Shown here in pieces: positions 8,496 to 18,151 of a DNA stretch of 64,000 nucleotides (its first letter is position 1; the number at the start of each line of letters is the position of its first letter). This DNA comes from Telluribacter sp035998675 (GTDB taxonomy: Bacteria; Bacteroidota; Bacteroidia; Cytophagales; Spirosomataceae): NCBI RefSeq assembly GCF_035998675.1, contig NZ_DASYHI010000020.1:310001-374000 (forward strand). Reading direction: 5' to 3'. The position numbers and the translations under genes are program-made. Below the pieces are notes generated by a model. It had not been told where the DNA came from. It ran no database searches and saw only the letters and a program-made list of their open reading frames with translations.

Positions 8496-11400
8496 TTAAT
8501 TATTCGACAACTCAAGCGTGGCGTTATTGACCAGCTCGAGGTTACCCTCATTTTGCTGTAGGGCTTTGATCCTGACCGGCATGCCATCTACCACTACATT
8601 ATGCGTAGGATTAATGGTAACAGTATCGGCCAGCTGAGGAATGCACCCGCACGACCAGGTAGCCGGGTTGTTCCAGCTTCCGGACGAAAGGCTTTGGATA
8701 TTGAGCGGTGAGGGCCTGAGAAAAGTAAACACGGAACTTTGAGAAACCACTTCCTCCCCTTTTAACAGGTAGGCGGTATTTTTCAGTTCGGTTTGGGTAA
8801 AGAGGGAAAGGTCATCAACGTTCCAGCCATAGCCTGCCTCATATTGATCCTCCTCAAATAAAAACCGCAGACGAATAGTTTGTCCGGCAAAGGGAGTAAG
8901 GTCTACCAGGGTTTGGTAAAAATCATTAGTATAACCTGAGTAGACATTTCTACCTTCCAAATATGAATAACAGCAATTAAGTTTCAGGTTATATCCAAAC
9001 TGATAAATGTAGGGACCCAAATCCAGCCAGGTAGTACCGTTATCAGTAGAAATTTCTATAACACCACCATCGTAACCATATTCAGTACCCAGGTAGTGCC
9101 AAAACGAAAATGTAGTAAAGTTATCACTCGCGGAACTTGGCGGTAAGGCATAAGCCGGGGAAGTAAGGGTAATCGCATTGCTGGTCCCGACATTAGGTAC
9201 AAACCAGCTTCCTCCGCTACTTCGGTACAAGTTGGAATTTACCATCCAGGAACTGGTACCTACCAGGGTAGCGGTTTCCCAGGGTGCCAAGGTACTGGCG
9301 TCCAGATCAAAATGAGTCACCCGGTCATAAGTAGCGTTATTTGTTACCTTAATTACAAAGGTTTCAGTTTTTTTATATTCCAGACTAATGGTTCCAAACG
9401 AAACCGAATGATCAGCCTGATTATACGTACCGCCGCTCACGTAGGTAGTATTCTTCGATAAAAAGTCCTTTACCTCGAAATTGGTGATGGGATCGCAGCC
9501 ACAGGTTGCGGTTATGGTGTAGGTGATTTCCTCGCCGGGACCAACTACATTCTTATCCGCTACTTTGTCAATCCGGCTGAAGGGAGCTACAAAAGAGGCG
9601 GTCTGATCGGTGAAGCTATTCGAGCTTCCCTGTGAGGCATTCAGCCCGAGCCCACGCCGGGCAAAGGCCTTCCAGATGGCGCAACTGTACTGTCCACCGT
9701 AAAGCAGGCTATCCGCCTTCAGAATGGCATTCCGGCCATCCACAAAACCGGGGGAACAAGGCTGAAGCTTTAGCCCTTCGGTCACCAGTTTCATAGCAAT
9801 TACGTTTCCACCCGATGCAGTTGCGTCGTTGATATCCGGACTGATTGTACCTGTTTGCTTGATAATTTCCCAGGTCATATCCCATACCATAGTCGCCCAG
9901 ATAGAACCTATGTAATGGACACTGTTATTTGCATTTTTTAGGTCGTTATACGTAAACGGATTTACATCCATGTCAGTAGTATAAGGATGGGAACGAATAC
10001 CACTACCGCTTGTATTCTGGCCCAGAACATAAGTACCAATAGTTCTGGAAAGGGACCCGTCGACCAGTTTAGCCTTATTCCAGTCGGTAGTAAACATAAG
10101 GCTATAGAAGTCACTCCAGCCTTCGCCCATCTGTTCCCAATTCCAAAGACAACCAACCTGCGAAGGTCCTCCGGTCAGGCGATTGGAGATCCCGTGCCCA
10201 TACTCATGGACAATAACACCATTGTCCAGGCTTGAATCATGATTTTTACCGCCAAGATTCCACAGGTACATCTGCATCCGGGGGTTGTTCCCGTCGGATG
10301 GGGTTGCAAAATTGGCATTATTCATGCCGCCGCCATCCTGAGCCTGGGCCACCACGAAGTCGGTACCGATTCCTCCCCGACCCAGGTTATTCTGTTGAAA
10401 GTTACCGGAGACCTCATCAAACCCGTACTGGTACATTACATTGTGGATGATATTGTTCCAGTAAAAAAGGTTAGTTAGGGCAGCGCCCTGATTGTTAACA
10501 GTCTTGGGAGATGCATTTACATCGTAAGTTTTCGTAAAGCTCAGGTGAGGAAGTGGCGTAGAGGAAGTATCTGAAGGGCTAAAAGGCAAATTATTATCAT
10601 ATTCGTCTAGGTACGCATGCACGTTGTTTCCTCTGGTGAAAATAAAATCATGGGTTCCATCGGTGTGCCAATTGAGTGTTGTGGCCGGATTGTTCGCACC
10701 AAAAGCCTCCCAGGGATTTACCACATTCGAAAAGGCACCTCCGGAATGGGAGGGACTTTCCAGCGGATAAGGGATTACCCGGTAGGTAGCACTGTTGACC
10801 TCTACAGTACGGGCAGTCGAGGAGGCAGTCGCCTTGGGAGCAAGGTTACTACCTAACTGGTGTACCTGTCCATCGGCATGCTCGTGCAGAGGGCCAAACT
10901 GGCAATACACGGTCAGGTTCTTTTTGTCAATTACCTGACCATTGGCGGCATTGATATGCACCATCCAGCTATCCGTCTCCTTTACCGGATGGATACCTAC
11001 CTGCCACGCCAGCGTCAGCCCCCGCTCCGCATTGGGCACCCAGAGAAGTGTGGTAGGAATCTTGTTGAGGGACACGCCGTTGGGTTCAAAGGTGACTTCA
11101 TGCCCGTTAGGGGAAGCCTTGGCCGGAGTATCGCGAAAACCGGCCGACCGGGGAATATCCAGGTGATCCATAGCCCGGTTCAGGGCATCAGCTGGTTTTA
11201 GGGAAGCCAGCGGCCTGCCGGTTTTACTTCGGTCAAATCTTAGGAATTCGCCCTGCTGCACCACCAGTTTTCCCTCCTTAAAAACCAGCGTGCGTAGGGA
11301 GTTCAGTACCCGTATGCCCTGGTGCTGCTGCTGAATATACACCATAAAGGTGCCGCTGCTGGCGTTGGGGTAAGCATCTGAAATCAGGACGTCGTCGGGG

Positions 11401-11522
11401 GAGCGGAGTTGAAGTTGTTTGAGGTTTTGTTCGAGGAGAGTCCGGGCTTCCTGTTTGTAATTCTGGGCTTTTGCAAAGATGGTTACAGCCATGAGCCCTG
11501 CTACCAGGTAAAGTTTTATCAT
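8496..11522 (-). CDS. Secreted M36 (fungalysin-type) zinc metalloprotease with C-terminal accessory domains
   Basis: 1008 residues; signal peptide MIKLYLVAGLMAVTIFAKAQ. An FTP-like propeptide spans roughly residues 25-190. The M36 catalytic domain runs to about 640, with HEYGH at about 438-442 and the third zinc ligand in GEGWSDF near 465. After it come a DUF11/CARDB-like beta domain (VADKNVVGPGEEITYTI), an immune-inhibitor-A/MAM-like jelly roll (residues about 735-930, STDNGTTWLDLG) and a C-terminal SGSWNNPATWSCG module that precedes sorting signals in many Cytophagales exoproteins. The protein stops right after that module, without a recognisable T9SS C-terminal domain, so its surface sorting is unclear. 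It probably degrades extracellular protein. Confidence 0.9.
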   Translation of the reverse strand: MIKLYLVAGLMAVTIFAKAQNYKQEARTLLEQNLKQLQLRSPDDVLISDAYPNASSGTFMVYIQQQHQGIRVLNSLRTLVFKEGKLVVQQGEFLRFDRSKTGRPLASLKPADALNRAMDHLDIPRSAGFRDTPAKASPNGHEVTFEPNGVSLNKIPTTLLWVPNAERGLTLAWQVGIHPVKETDSWMVHINAANGQVIDKKNLTVYCQFGPLHEHADGQVHQLGSNLAPKATASSTARTVEVNSATYRVIPYPLESPSHSGGAFSNVVNPWEAFGANNPATTLNWHTDGTHDFIFTRGNNVHAYLDEYDNNLPFSPSDTSSTPLPHLSFTKTYDVNASPKTVNNQGAALTNLFYWNNIIHNVMYQYGFDEVSGNFQQNNLGRGGIGTDFVVAQAQDGGGMNNANFATPSDGNNPRMQMYLWNLGGKNHDSSLDNGVIVHEYGHGISNRLTGGPSQVGCLWNWEQMGEGWSDFYSLMFTTDWNKAKLVDGSLSRTIGTYVLGQNTSGSGIRSHPYTTDMDVNPFTYNDLKNANNSVHYIGSIWATMVWDMTWEIIKQTGTISPDINDATASGGNVIAMKLVTEGLKLQPCSPGFVDGRNAILKADSLLYGGQYSCAIWKAFARRGLGLNASQGSSNSFTDQTASFVAPFSRIDKVADKNVVGPGEEITYTITATCGCDPITNFEVKDFLSKNTTYVSGGTYNQADHSVSFGTISLEYKKTETFVIKVTNNATYDRVTHFDLDASTLAPWETATLVGTSSWMVNSNLYRSSGGSWFVPNVGTSNAITLTSPAYALPPSSASDNFTTFSFWHYLGTEYGYDGGVIEISTDNGTTWLDLGPYIYQFGYNLKLNCCYSYLEGRNVYSGYTNDFYQTLVDLTPFAGQTIRLRFLFEEDQYEAGYGWNVDDLSLFTQTELKNTAYLLKGEEVVSQSSVFTFLRPSPLNIQSLSSGSWNNPATWSCGCIPQLADTVTINPTHNVVVDGMPVRIKALQQNEGNLELVNNATLELSNN

Positions 11523-11769
11523 ACAGAATTAAAGAAAGGTAGGAAGTTAAATTGGAAAGCAATATATAGGATTAAGCATCGAAAAGATACCCTTACATAA
11601 ATAATTATTTACTAATAATCAGACTATAAAATAGCCCTTCCCCTGGCCGTAAACCCCGAAAAAGCAGGACCCGTCAGGCATTCGGACTCGTAAGCAAAAG
11701 CAAGAACCGGACCCAAATGGAACGGTTTTTTCTAATTATGTTTCTACCATTCATCTAATTATTAAAATC

Positions 11770-11940
11770 ATGAAAAACGTACTGAATTTTCTGTTCCTTC
11801 TGTTCTTTTCGTTAAGTCTGACCAGTTGTGAAATTATTGGCGGCATATTTGAGGCCGGTATGTGGGTAGGGCTTGTTTTGGTAGTATTAGTTATCGGCGT
11901 AATCATCTGGATTTTCCGGGCTATTTTTGGTCGACGATAA
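11770..11940 (+). CDS. Small lipoprotein/membrane peptide, 56 residues
   Basis: An ATG-started ORF encodes a signal peptide with lipobox (LSLTSC near residue 19), a short linker EIIGGIFEAG, then one strongly hydrophobic helix (VGLVLVVLVIGVIIWIF) and a basic end (FGRR). This architecture matches the small 'lipoprotein plus one helix' peptides common in Cytophagales. Function is unknown. It is flanked by the divergent protease gene and a downstream helicase on the same strand. Confidence 0.7.
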   Translation: MKNVLNFLFLLFFSLSLTSCEIIGGIFEAGMWVGLVLVVLVIGVIIWIFRAIFGRR

Positions 11941-12036
11941 CCCTAAAAACGTTCCGTCTTTCCCCTTCTTACCTCCTCCATCTGTACCATCCTTCGTTCC
12001 TAGCCAGACTCCCGGTGGTTTCGGTTACCTTTGTCC

Positions 12037-13953
12037 ATGGACTACTTTAAAAAGCTACTTGAACTACTAAAAATTGAGCGGGAAGAAGATCGACAACAGT
12101 ACCTTCGCCTGACCGAAACTACCTCCGTAACCGATCGACGGGCCAGCGGCTTAGTCTGGTACCCCATTGCTATCCGGGGTTCTGAAATAGGCCGGGGCGA
12201 CTACCTGACCGTGGACATTGAGCGCACTACGCACCAGGATATTGCCCATCAGCTTCGGTTTGGCGCACCGGCGGTACTTTTCTCCAATTACAATCCCAAA
12301 GCCGACCGGGCCGAGGGTACCATTACGCACCAGATCGGCAACCGCCTGCGGATTACCCTCCGTACCGACGAACTACCCGACTGGACCCGCGACGGCAAGC
12401 TGGGCATTGACCTTCTGTTTGATGACACCAGCTACGACGAAATGCAGAACGCCCTCCGGCAGGCTTCCCTCCTGGCGGACAAGCCGGAAGAAGGCCGGCT
12501 CATTCAGATCCTGACCGGGCATAAGGCCCCTACTTTTACGCCCCCCGATGCAACCTATACCCTGCCCAGGCTGAATCCATCGCAACAAACGGCCGTGGAG
12601 AAAATTCTGACGGCCAATGAGCTGGCCATTGTACACGGGCCACCGGGTACGGGTAAAACTACGACGCTGGTACAGGCCATAAAGGCCCTCATAAAACAGG
12701 ATTCCCGGCAGGTACTGGTGGTGGCACCCAGCAATACCGCCGTGGATTTACTGAGCGAAAAACTGTCGGAGGAAGGCCTGCGGGTACTTCGGGTAGGTAA
12801 TCCGGCGCGGGTATCGGATCGGCTGATGGCGCTGACCCTCGACAGCCGGATGGCGGAGCACCCCCGAATGAAGGACATAAAAACGCTGAAAAAGCAGGCC
12901 AACGAATACAAAAACCTCGCCCACAAGTACAAACGGAACTTTGGTAAGGCCGAGCGGGACCAGCGCAAAGCGCTATTTGACGAAGCCCATAAAATTATGA
13001 AGGAGGTGGACCAGCTGGAACGGTACATCATGGATGATCTTCTGGCCAAAGCTCAGGTAATAACGGCCACGCTCGTAGGCTCAAACCACTATACTGTACG
13101 TCACCTTTCCTACACGACTGTGGTGATTGACGAGGCTGGTCAGGCCCTGGAACCCGCCTGCTGGATTCCTATCCTGAAAGCCAGGAAAGTAGTGATGGCG
13201 GGTGACCCCTACCAGCTTTCGCCCACTATTAAATCGCAGGAGGCGGCCAGGGAAGGGTTAAGTACTACCCTACTCGAAAAATGCATTCTCCAACATCCCG
13301 AATCGGTAGTGCTGCTGGAAGAGCAGTACCGCATGAATGAGGCGATTATGGGGTACTCTTCGCAGGTATTTTACCGGAACAAATTAAAAGCGCACGCTTC
13401 GGTAGCGAATCACCGCTTAACCCCCACCGAAGTACCTCTGGTTTTTATTGATACCGCCGGCTGTGGCTTTGAAGAAAAACTGGAAGGTACCAGTAGTACC
13501 AATCCGGAGGAAGCGGCCTTTCTGTTCAAACACCTCCACGGTCTGGTGTCGGCGCTGCAACATAGCGAGGTACCCTATACGTCCGAAAACTTTCCGACCA
13601 TAGCCATTATATCTCCCTACCAGAAACAGGTGGCCATTCTGAAGGAACTACTGGACCACGCGCCCGATTTAGTACAGTTCGGCTCCCGAATTTCGGTTAA
13701 TACCATTGATAGTTTTCAGGGGCAGGAACGGGACGTGGTGTACATCAGCATGACCCGCAGCAACCCCGAGGGCGACATTGGTTTTTTGTCGGACATCCGG
13801 CGTATGAACGTAGCCATGACGCGGGCCCGCAAAAAGTTAGTCGTCATCGGCGACAGCGCTACCCTGTCTTCCCTACCCTTTTACGCCAACTTCATTGCCC
13901 ACGCCGAAGGGCACAACGCCTACCAAAGCGCCTGGGAATTTATGGAGCTGTAA
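12037..13953 (+). CDS. SF1 helicase of the Upf1/IGHMBP2 (DNA2/NAM7) type
   Basis: 638 residues from the ATG; an in-frame TTG two codons earlier is an alternative. An N-terminal OB/barrel-like domain (about 1-160) precedes two RecA-like lobes. Motifs: Walker A GPPGTGKT at 201-208, Walker B VIDEAGQA, motif III GDPYQLSPT, motif IV region EEQYRMN, motif V DSFQGQERDVV and motif VI NVAMTRARKKL. An insertion rich in Lys (about 280-340) fits the stalk/1B region. Family members unwind DNA or RNA 5' to 3'. The bacterial homologues have no fixed pathway assignment; a nucleic-acid maintenance role is inferred. Confidence 0.92.
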   Translation: MDYFKKLLELLKIEREEDRQQYLRLTETTSVTDRRASGLVWYPIAIRGSEIGRGDYLTVDIERTTHQDIAHQLRFGAPAVLFSNYNPKADRAEGTITHQIGNRLRITLRTDELPDWTRDGKLGIDLLFDDTSYDEMQNALRQASLLADKPEEGRLIQILTGHKAPTFTPPDATYTLPRLNPSQQTAVEKILTANELAIVHGPPGTGKTTTLVQAIKALIKQDSRQVLVVAPSNTAVDLLSEKLSEEGLRVLRVGNPARVSDRLMALTLDSRMAEHPRMKDIKTLKKQANEYKNLAHKYKRNFGKAERDQRKALFDEAHKIMKEVDQLERYIMDDLLAKAQVITATLVGSNHYTVRHLSYTTVVIDEAGQALEPACWIPILKARKVVMAGDPYQLSPTIKSQEAAREGLSTTLLEKCILQHPESVVLLEEQYRMNEAIMGYSSQVFYRNKLKAHASVANHRLTPTEVPLVFIDTAGCGFEEKLEGTSSTNPEEAAFLFKHLHGLVSALQHSEVPYTSENFPTIAIISPYQKQVAILKELLDHAPDLVQFGSRISVNTIDSFQGQERDVVYISMTRSNPEGDIGFLSDIRRMNVAMTRARKKLVVIGDSATLSSLPFYANFIAHAEGHNAYQSAWEFMEL

Positions 13954-14122
13954 AAGGTACTAAAGGAGGAAAGAAGGAAGGGAGGAAAGGTTGCCTGGAA
14001 TAACTCAGCGAAATACTCCCTATACTCCGCAATTAAAAATCAGATTAATAGTACCTCACTCATCCTCTCATTCAATCATTTTCTCATAGACTCATAGACT
14101 CCTTAACTCATCACTCAAGTAC

Positions 14123-14986
14123 CTACTGGGCATTCCGCTTCGGAGGAGCCGCATCCGGGTTGAATCGCGACCTCCGTAGGGGCTGACTCACCCGGGCGGG
14201 GAGGTAGGTAAAAAAACGGACCCCGGCCCGTTGTTCAATTGCTTCCGGCGTGGTCAGGAAATTGTACCAGCTCTGGTTATCTACCTGGGAAGTCTGGTTG
14301 GGAAAATCCACGGCAATGACCGGTGTTTCGGCGGTAATCTGTTCGCGGGTAGCCCCCTGGGGGAGTACTACCACGACCTTCCAGTTGCGGGCGGGTACCT
14401 GTATGCGGTTCTTTAAAGTACTTTGTTCTCCCCGGCTGCCCTCGCCCCCCTGCCCGTAGGTACCTGCCATAATATACAACCGGTAGCCACTTTGCACCAG
14501 GTCGCGGCAGTAGTCTTCCAGCCGGGCCCAGGCTTCGCGGTTGAGTTCGGGTGCTTGTGGTATAATATTGGTCATCAGGAAAGTAGCCAAGTTATCGGCC
14601 TCGGTACTGGAGCGGTCGGCGGAGGGGCACAAGTGCCCCCGGTCAAATCCTGTATTGGTATAGTCAGAAGGTACCGGCTTATACCAGCCCGCGGGTAGAT
14701 CGGGATCGGGCCGGAAACTATCCTGCCGGTCGGTACCTCCCAGCCAGTCCGGCGACAGCTCCCAGGCTACCCAGTTGGCGTGCCCCTTGCCCCGGTTGTA
14801 GGAAATAGCGTACTGCTTTTTAATCATCAGGTAATTGTCGGCCTGATTGGTATCCGTTCGGGCTTCCGACGGATTGCCCAAACTCAGGTGTATGCTTTTT
14901 GCTTCCGGCAGTACCGCCGCAGTTTTACAGCCAACCAGTACGCTGGAAAGCAGTACCAGGGTAATCCACTTCTTCATGCTTCTCAT
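14123..14986 (-). CDS. Exported DNA/RNA non-specific endonuclease (NUC1 family) lipoprotein
   Basis: 287 residues. The signal peptide ends in a lipobox (SSVLVGC near residue 20), so it is probably membrane-anchored outside the cytoplasm. The beta-beta-alpha-metal nuclease signature is clear: DRGHLCPSADRS near residues 116-127 holds the catalytic His; the Mg-binding Asn is probably in FLMTNIIPQAPELNREAW. Such enzymes scavenge nucleotides from external DNA or RNA. The start could also be the Met three codons later. No obvious operon partner. Confidence 0.9.
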   Translation of the reverse strand: MRSMKKWITLVLLSSVLVGCKTAAVLPEAKSIHLSLGNPSEARTDTNQADNYLMIKKQYAISYNRGKGHANWVAWELSPDWLGGTDRQDSFRPDPDLPAGWYKPVPSDYTNTGFDRGHLCPSADRSSTEADNLATFLMTNIIPQAPELNREAWARLEDYCRDLVQSGYRLYIMAGTYGQGGEGSRGEQSTLKNRIQVPARNWKVVVVLPQGATREQITAETPVIAVDFPNQTSQVDNQSWYNFLTTPEAIEQRAGVRFFTYLPARVSQPLRRSRFNPDAAPPKRNAQ

Positions 14987-15103
14987 CTTTAGGCTTTATG
15001 CCTGCCCATTCGCCCCATGGTTCCGGCTTTGCATTGTTACAACCCGATAAATGGAAACATGTTATCGGGCCCGGCCCATTTTTCTAAAAGGATATTACCG
15101 CTG

Positions 15104-15385
15104 TTACCGGTACTGGCAAAGGTAGGCAACTGGTCTACTGGCTTTTACTTCGAATGAGGTCCCGGCGGGTACTTCAAACCTCTCTCCCTGGCTGTATAGC
15201 TGCCACTCGTCCGAACCGGGTAGCAGTACCGAAAGCTCCCCCTCCACTATGATCATGATTTCGTGCTGGGATGTACCAAATTCATACTCCCCTGAATCGA
15301 TTACGCCAACCGTGGATTTTCCTGCGGGGGTCTGGTAGCCCAAGGATTTTACCGAACCGCCAAAATAGTCATTCGTACTGATCAT
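15104..15385 (-). CDS. ppnP: Pyrimidine/purine nucleoside phosphorylase PpnP (DUF1255)
   Basis: 93 residues from the Met in MISTNDYFGG, which matches the usual family N-terminus; an upstream in-frame extension looks non-native. It is a compact cupin-fold enzyme that phosphorolyses nucleosides to the base and ribose-1-phosphate. Family features seen are NDYFGGSVKSLGY, GVIDSGEYEF, HEIMIIVEGEL and the end CQY. It lies next to the nuclease gene on the same strand, which is suggestive of nucleoside salvage. Confidence 0.88.
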   Translation of the reverse strand: MISTNDYFGGSVKSLGYQTPAGKSTVGVIDSGEYEFGTSQHEIMIIVEGELSVLLPGSDEWQLYSQGERFEVPAGTSFEVKASRPVAYLCQYR

Positions 15386-15594
15386 GTGATACTTGATGTG
15401 TTTATGGTTTCGGGGGGCGAAATTAGTGTTTTCTACGTAAAGACCCTCTAAAAATAAGCCCTGGCCCACGCCCAAACCTAACGGCCAATAGCCATTGACC
15501 TACCAGCCCCCCTGGTGCTACTCAAAAACGGGGGTAAAAGATCGGGATTTTATAAAGAGAAGACCCCCATTGGTCACTGCTCATTGATAACTGC

Positions 15595-16020
15595 TCATTG
15601 TTCCGAGTTGGGGTGTCGGCAGACCTTCCAGTATGATACAATCAGGTCAATGGTTTTTTTGATCTCCTCATAATGGTCACCTTTTTGAAAAAAACCTTGA
15701 ACCGTCATTTGGATATACGCTTCATCAACGGCGCTCTGGGCAATGGAAGTAGAATAAAAAACGAAGGGAATACTCTTTTTACGAAGTTGTGGGTCCGAAT
15801 CAATTTCTTTTTTGAATTCTATCCCGCTCAGGCCGGGCAAATTTACGTCGCAGAGAATCAGGAAGGGTTTTTCCGGAGTTTCCTTTAAATACTTGAACGC
15901 CTCACTACTGCTGATAAACCAATGTACCAGATTAGGTACTTTCAGGTCATTCAGGACCTGGACTATTATCTCTTTATCGTCATCATCGTCTTCTATCATC
16001 ACAATCGGTCCTGACTTCAT
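15595..16020 (-). CDS. Stand-alone response regulator receiver protein (Rcp1/CheY-like)
   Basis: 141 residues, only a receiver domain. The acidic pocket lies in the EDDDDD run near residues 10-15, phospho-acceptor Asp58 in LILCDVNLPG, the conserved Ser/Thr in VFYSTS and the Lys in FFQKGD. There is no output domain, so it probably relays phosphate or acts by protein contact. No kinase gene is adjacent. Confidence 0.88.
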   Translation of the reverse strand: MKSGPIVMIEDDDDDKEIIVQVLNDLKVPNLVHWFISSSEAFKYLKETPEKPFLILCDVNLPGLSGIEFKKEIDSDPQLRKKSIPFVFYSTSIAQSAVDEAYIQMTVQGFFQKGDHYEEIKKTIDLIVSYWKVCRHPNSEQ

Positions 16021-16187
16021 AAATCGCTAATTTTTGAGAATAAAAGAAAAGGAAGTACCTCTTTCCAACTTTTTAACTACTCAATTCTCAATTGGTTGGA
16101 TATTTCTTCCTGAAATTGCCAGGAATGCGCCTGAACAGGGTTTAAAGCGTGGTTTTATCAAAGTATCTCTGCCTGTCAACCTCCCGT

Positions 16188-16436
16188 TTACCTCCCTTGA
16201 ACCTTGGCATTAGTGCAACAGCAGAGCCTTTTTAATCCAACCGGACGGAAGTACCGGCTGGCCCTCCTCGTCGGACTGCGGTGTAAGGCTAGTGACCTCC
16301 CGATGGTGGTCTGCCAGTGCTGCCGGAGGGCCCGGTAAAAAAGAAGAGTCTGTAGACCCAGCCGCAGCAGGTACACCGTTAGCCCCAGCAGCAGTACCGT
16401 GACTACGCCCAGCCCGGCCAGGTAGTATATCTCCAT
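16188..16436 (-). pseudogene. Short membrane protein, probably frameshifted
   Basis: From ATG 16436 the frame gives an 82-residue product with one clear helix (YYLAGLGVVTVLLLGLTVYLL) and then an arginine/cysteine-rich tail that looks unnatural. Reading the +2 frame from about 16310 gives a more protein-like tail (HHREVTSLTPQSDEEGQP, then PSGWIKKALLLH and a stop at 16210-16212). This suggests one indel joined the wrong frame. Alternatively the ORF is simply a small hypothetical protein. I cannot tell which without homologues. Confidence 0.35.
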
Positions 16437-16566
16437 CGGGTGGTCCTTCACATTCTCCTCCTTCTCATTAGTAAATAGTCAAAGGGAAGAAAATGATCCA
16501 ATTCCAGAAGGAACTGTAACTTTTGAATTAGTTGATAAACCAAAGCCTGCCGTCAATCAAAGAGAT

Positions 16567-16860
16567 TTGCACCTCCTTGGAGAGGAATATAGTGATTTAG
16601 AAATCGAATTGTATAATGATTTACAGGACCTATACAGTAGGATAAAGAGCGAAATCAGATTTCATACTCCAAACTACTTCTACCCAACTCTCGAAGAGAA
16701 AGGTGCATTCCAAACTGTAAAAGAGCTTTTAGAGGCACCCTATACCGCAGATGGCTATAAGATCTTACTTATAAAGGGGCGGCTTGATTTGACTATTGAA
16801 TTCCTGATTGTACACCAGGATAAGTACCACTCTCTTTTTCGAACGTTGAGCGAAGGTTGA
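16567..16860 (+). CDS. Hypothetical protein, possibly 5'-truncated remnant
   Basis: 97 residues from a TTG codon, which is the only start-type codon in the frame. The same frame stays open back to a TAG at 16423-16425 and reads sensibly upstream (ENDPIPEGTVTFELVDK), so the original protein was probably longer and lost its beginning. The product is acidic and helical (LEIELYNDLQDLYSRIKSEI). The coding sequence is visibly more AT-rich than neighbouring genes, which suggests acquired DNA. I do not recognise the family. Confidence 0.45.
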   Translation: MHLLGEEYSDLEIELYNDLQDLYSRIKSEIRFHTPNYFYPTLEEKGAFQTVKELLEAPYTADGYKILLIKGRLDLTIEFLIVHQDKYHSLFRTLSEG

Positions 16861-16929
16861 GAGGTTTAATTTGAAATAAACTTACCTCTAAGCAGTAAAG
16901 GTACCAATCAAAGGTACCTTTACTCGTTT

Positions 16930-18078
16930 TTACATGCTCCGCCACGACTGCACCAGGTACTCCGACCTTTGCTGATTTTCCAGGCCTCCGTAGATGAGCG
17001 TTCGGGTACCCACCGCCTCCGGAGCTATCTTTTTTAGATAAGCCAGGCCACGAAAATGCTCCGCCATAATAGTCTGCGTTGATTTAATTTCAAAAATATC
17101 AAACTTTGCCCCCCTAGGGTTTATGAGATCTACTTCATTGCCATTGGAGTCCCGCCAGAAGTAGTACTCATCGTGGGTATACAGGTGGTAGTTTTGCTTC
17201 AATTTTTCGGCAATAATCAGGTTTTCAAATAGAGCTCCTTTGGCTGGATGCGTCAGCAGAACATCGCTGTCCCGAATACCCAGGAGATAACACAGCAACC
17301 CGGTGTCGTAAAAATAGAGTTTGGGGGTTTTGATGGCCCTTTTGTTCAGGTTGCGGTAGTAGGGCGACAACAGGAAGACCAGGTAGCTGCTTTCCAGTAC
17401 CGTTAGCCAGGCCCGGGCGGTTGGCTGAGTCACGCCACATTCAGTAGCCAGCGCGTTGAGGTTAAGCAGTTGACCGGCCCGGGCAGCACACAACGTCAGA
17501 AACGTACGAAACAGCCGAAGTTCCCGGATATTGATGAGCTCTACTACATCGCGTTCTACGTAGGTCTGCAGGTAGTTGGCATAAAAAATAGTCGGTGGAA
17601 TATGCCGGTCAAAAATAGCCGGATAAAATCCATGTACTATAGTAGCTAAATACGACTCGGGAAGCAGCTTTTCGGATTCCAGCTCCCGAAAATCAAAAGG
17701 CGACAATTTAAACAGGGCTACCCGCCCGGCCAAGCTTTGGGTAATCTGGTGCAAGAGCTGGAAATTCTGTGAGCCCGATAAGATGTACTGCCCCATTTGT
17801 CCCGAGGCATCTACCCTCGTCTGGATATAGGAAAAGAGGGAGGGCACCCGCTGTACTTCGTCAAAAATGACCTGGCTGTTATAAATTTCCAGAAAAGCCA
17901 CCGGATCTGTTTCGGCAAAACTCCTAATGTCCGGATCTTCCAGCGAAATGTAGATATAGTCACTAAATAAATTTTTAATTAGCGTTGTCTTGCCCGATTG
18001 TCGTGGCCCGGTTATCGCCAGCACCGGGAACTTGTTTTGTAACTGGGCAATAACTCTCTGAATCTGTCGAACAATCAT
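16930..18078 (-). CDS. AAA_14/DUF4143 ATP-binding protein
   Basis: 382 residues. The N-terminal AAA_14 ATPase (PF13173) has Walker A GPRQSGKTT near residues 24-32 and Walker B VIFDEVQR near 70; ILSGSQNF follows as sensor region. The C-terminal half is DUF4143 (PF13635), with a winged-helix-like stretch (LATECGVTQPTARAWLTVLE) and a nuclease-like end (WRDSNGNEVDLI...FEIKST). These proteins are common, patchily distributed and often associated with mobile or defence-type DNA; the molecular role is not established. It lies beside an AT-rich remnant and a short direct repeat. Confidence 0.9.
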   Translation of the reverse strand: MIVRQIQRVIAQLQNKFPVLAITGPRQSGKTTLIKNLFSDYIYISLEDPDIRSFAETDPVAFLEIYNSQVIFDEVQRVPSLFSYIQTRVDASGQMGQYILSGSQNFQLLHQITQSLAGRVALFKLSPFDFRELESEKLLPESYLATIVHGFYPAIFDRHIPPTIFYANYLQTYVERDVVELINIRELRLFRTFLTLCAARAGQLLNLNALATECGVTQPTARAWLTVLESSYLVFLLSPYYRNLNKRAIKTPKLYFYDTGLLCYLLGIRDSDVLLTHPAKGALFENLIIAEKLKQNYHLYTHDEYYFWRDSNGNEVDLINPRGAKFDIFEIKSTQTIMAEHFRGLAYLKKIAPEAVGTRTLIYGGLENQQRSEYLVQSWRSM

Positions 18079-18109
18079 ATAATCTAGGAATGTTACATAA
18101 ATATACGAC

Positions 18110-18151
18110 CAATTTTGAAATTACATAGACTCAATTTTGAAATTACATAGA
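18110..18151. repeat. 20-bp direct repeat, two copies
   Basis: CAATTTTGAAATTACATAGA occurs at 18110-18129 and 18132-18151, a 22-base period. The second copy runs into the terminator stem. It lies just upstream of the AAA_14/DUF4143 gene, in its promoter region, so it could be an operator or a small slippage duplication. Confidence 0.7.
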
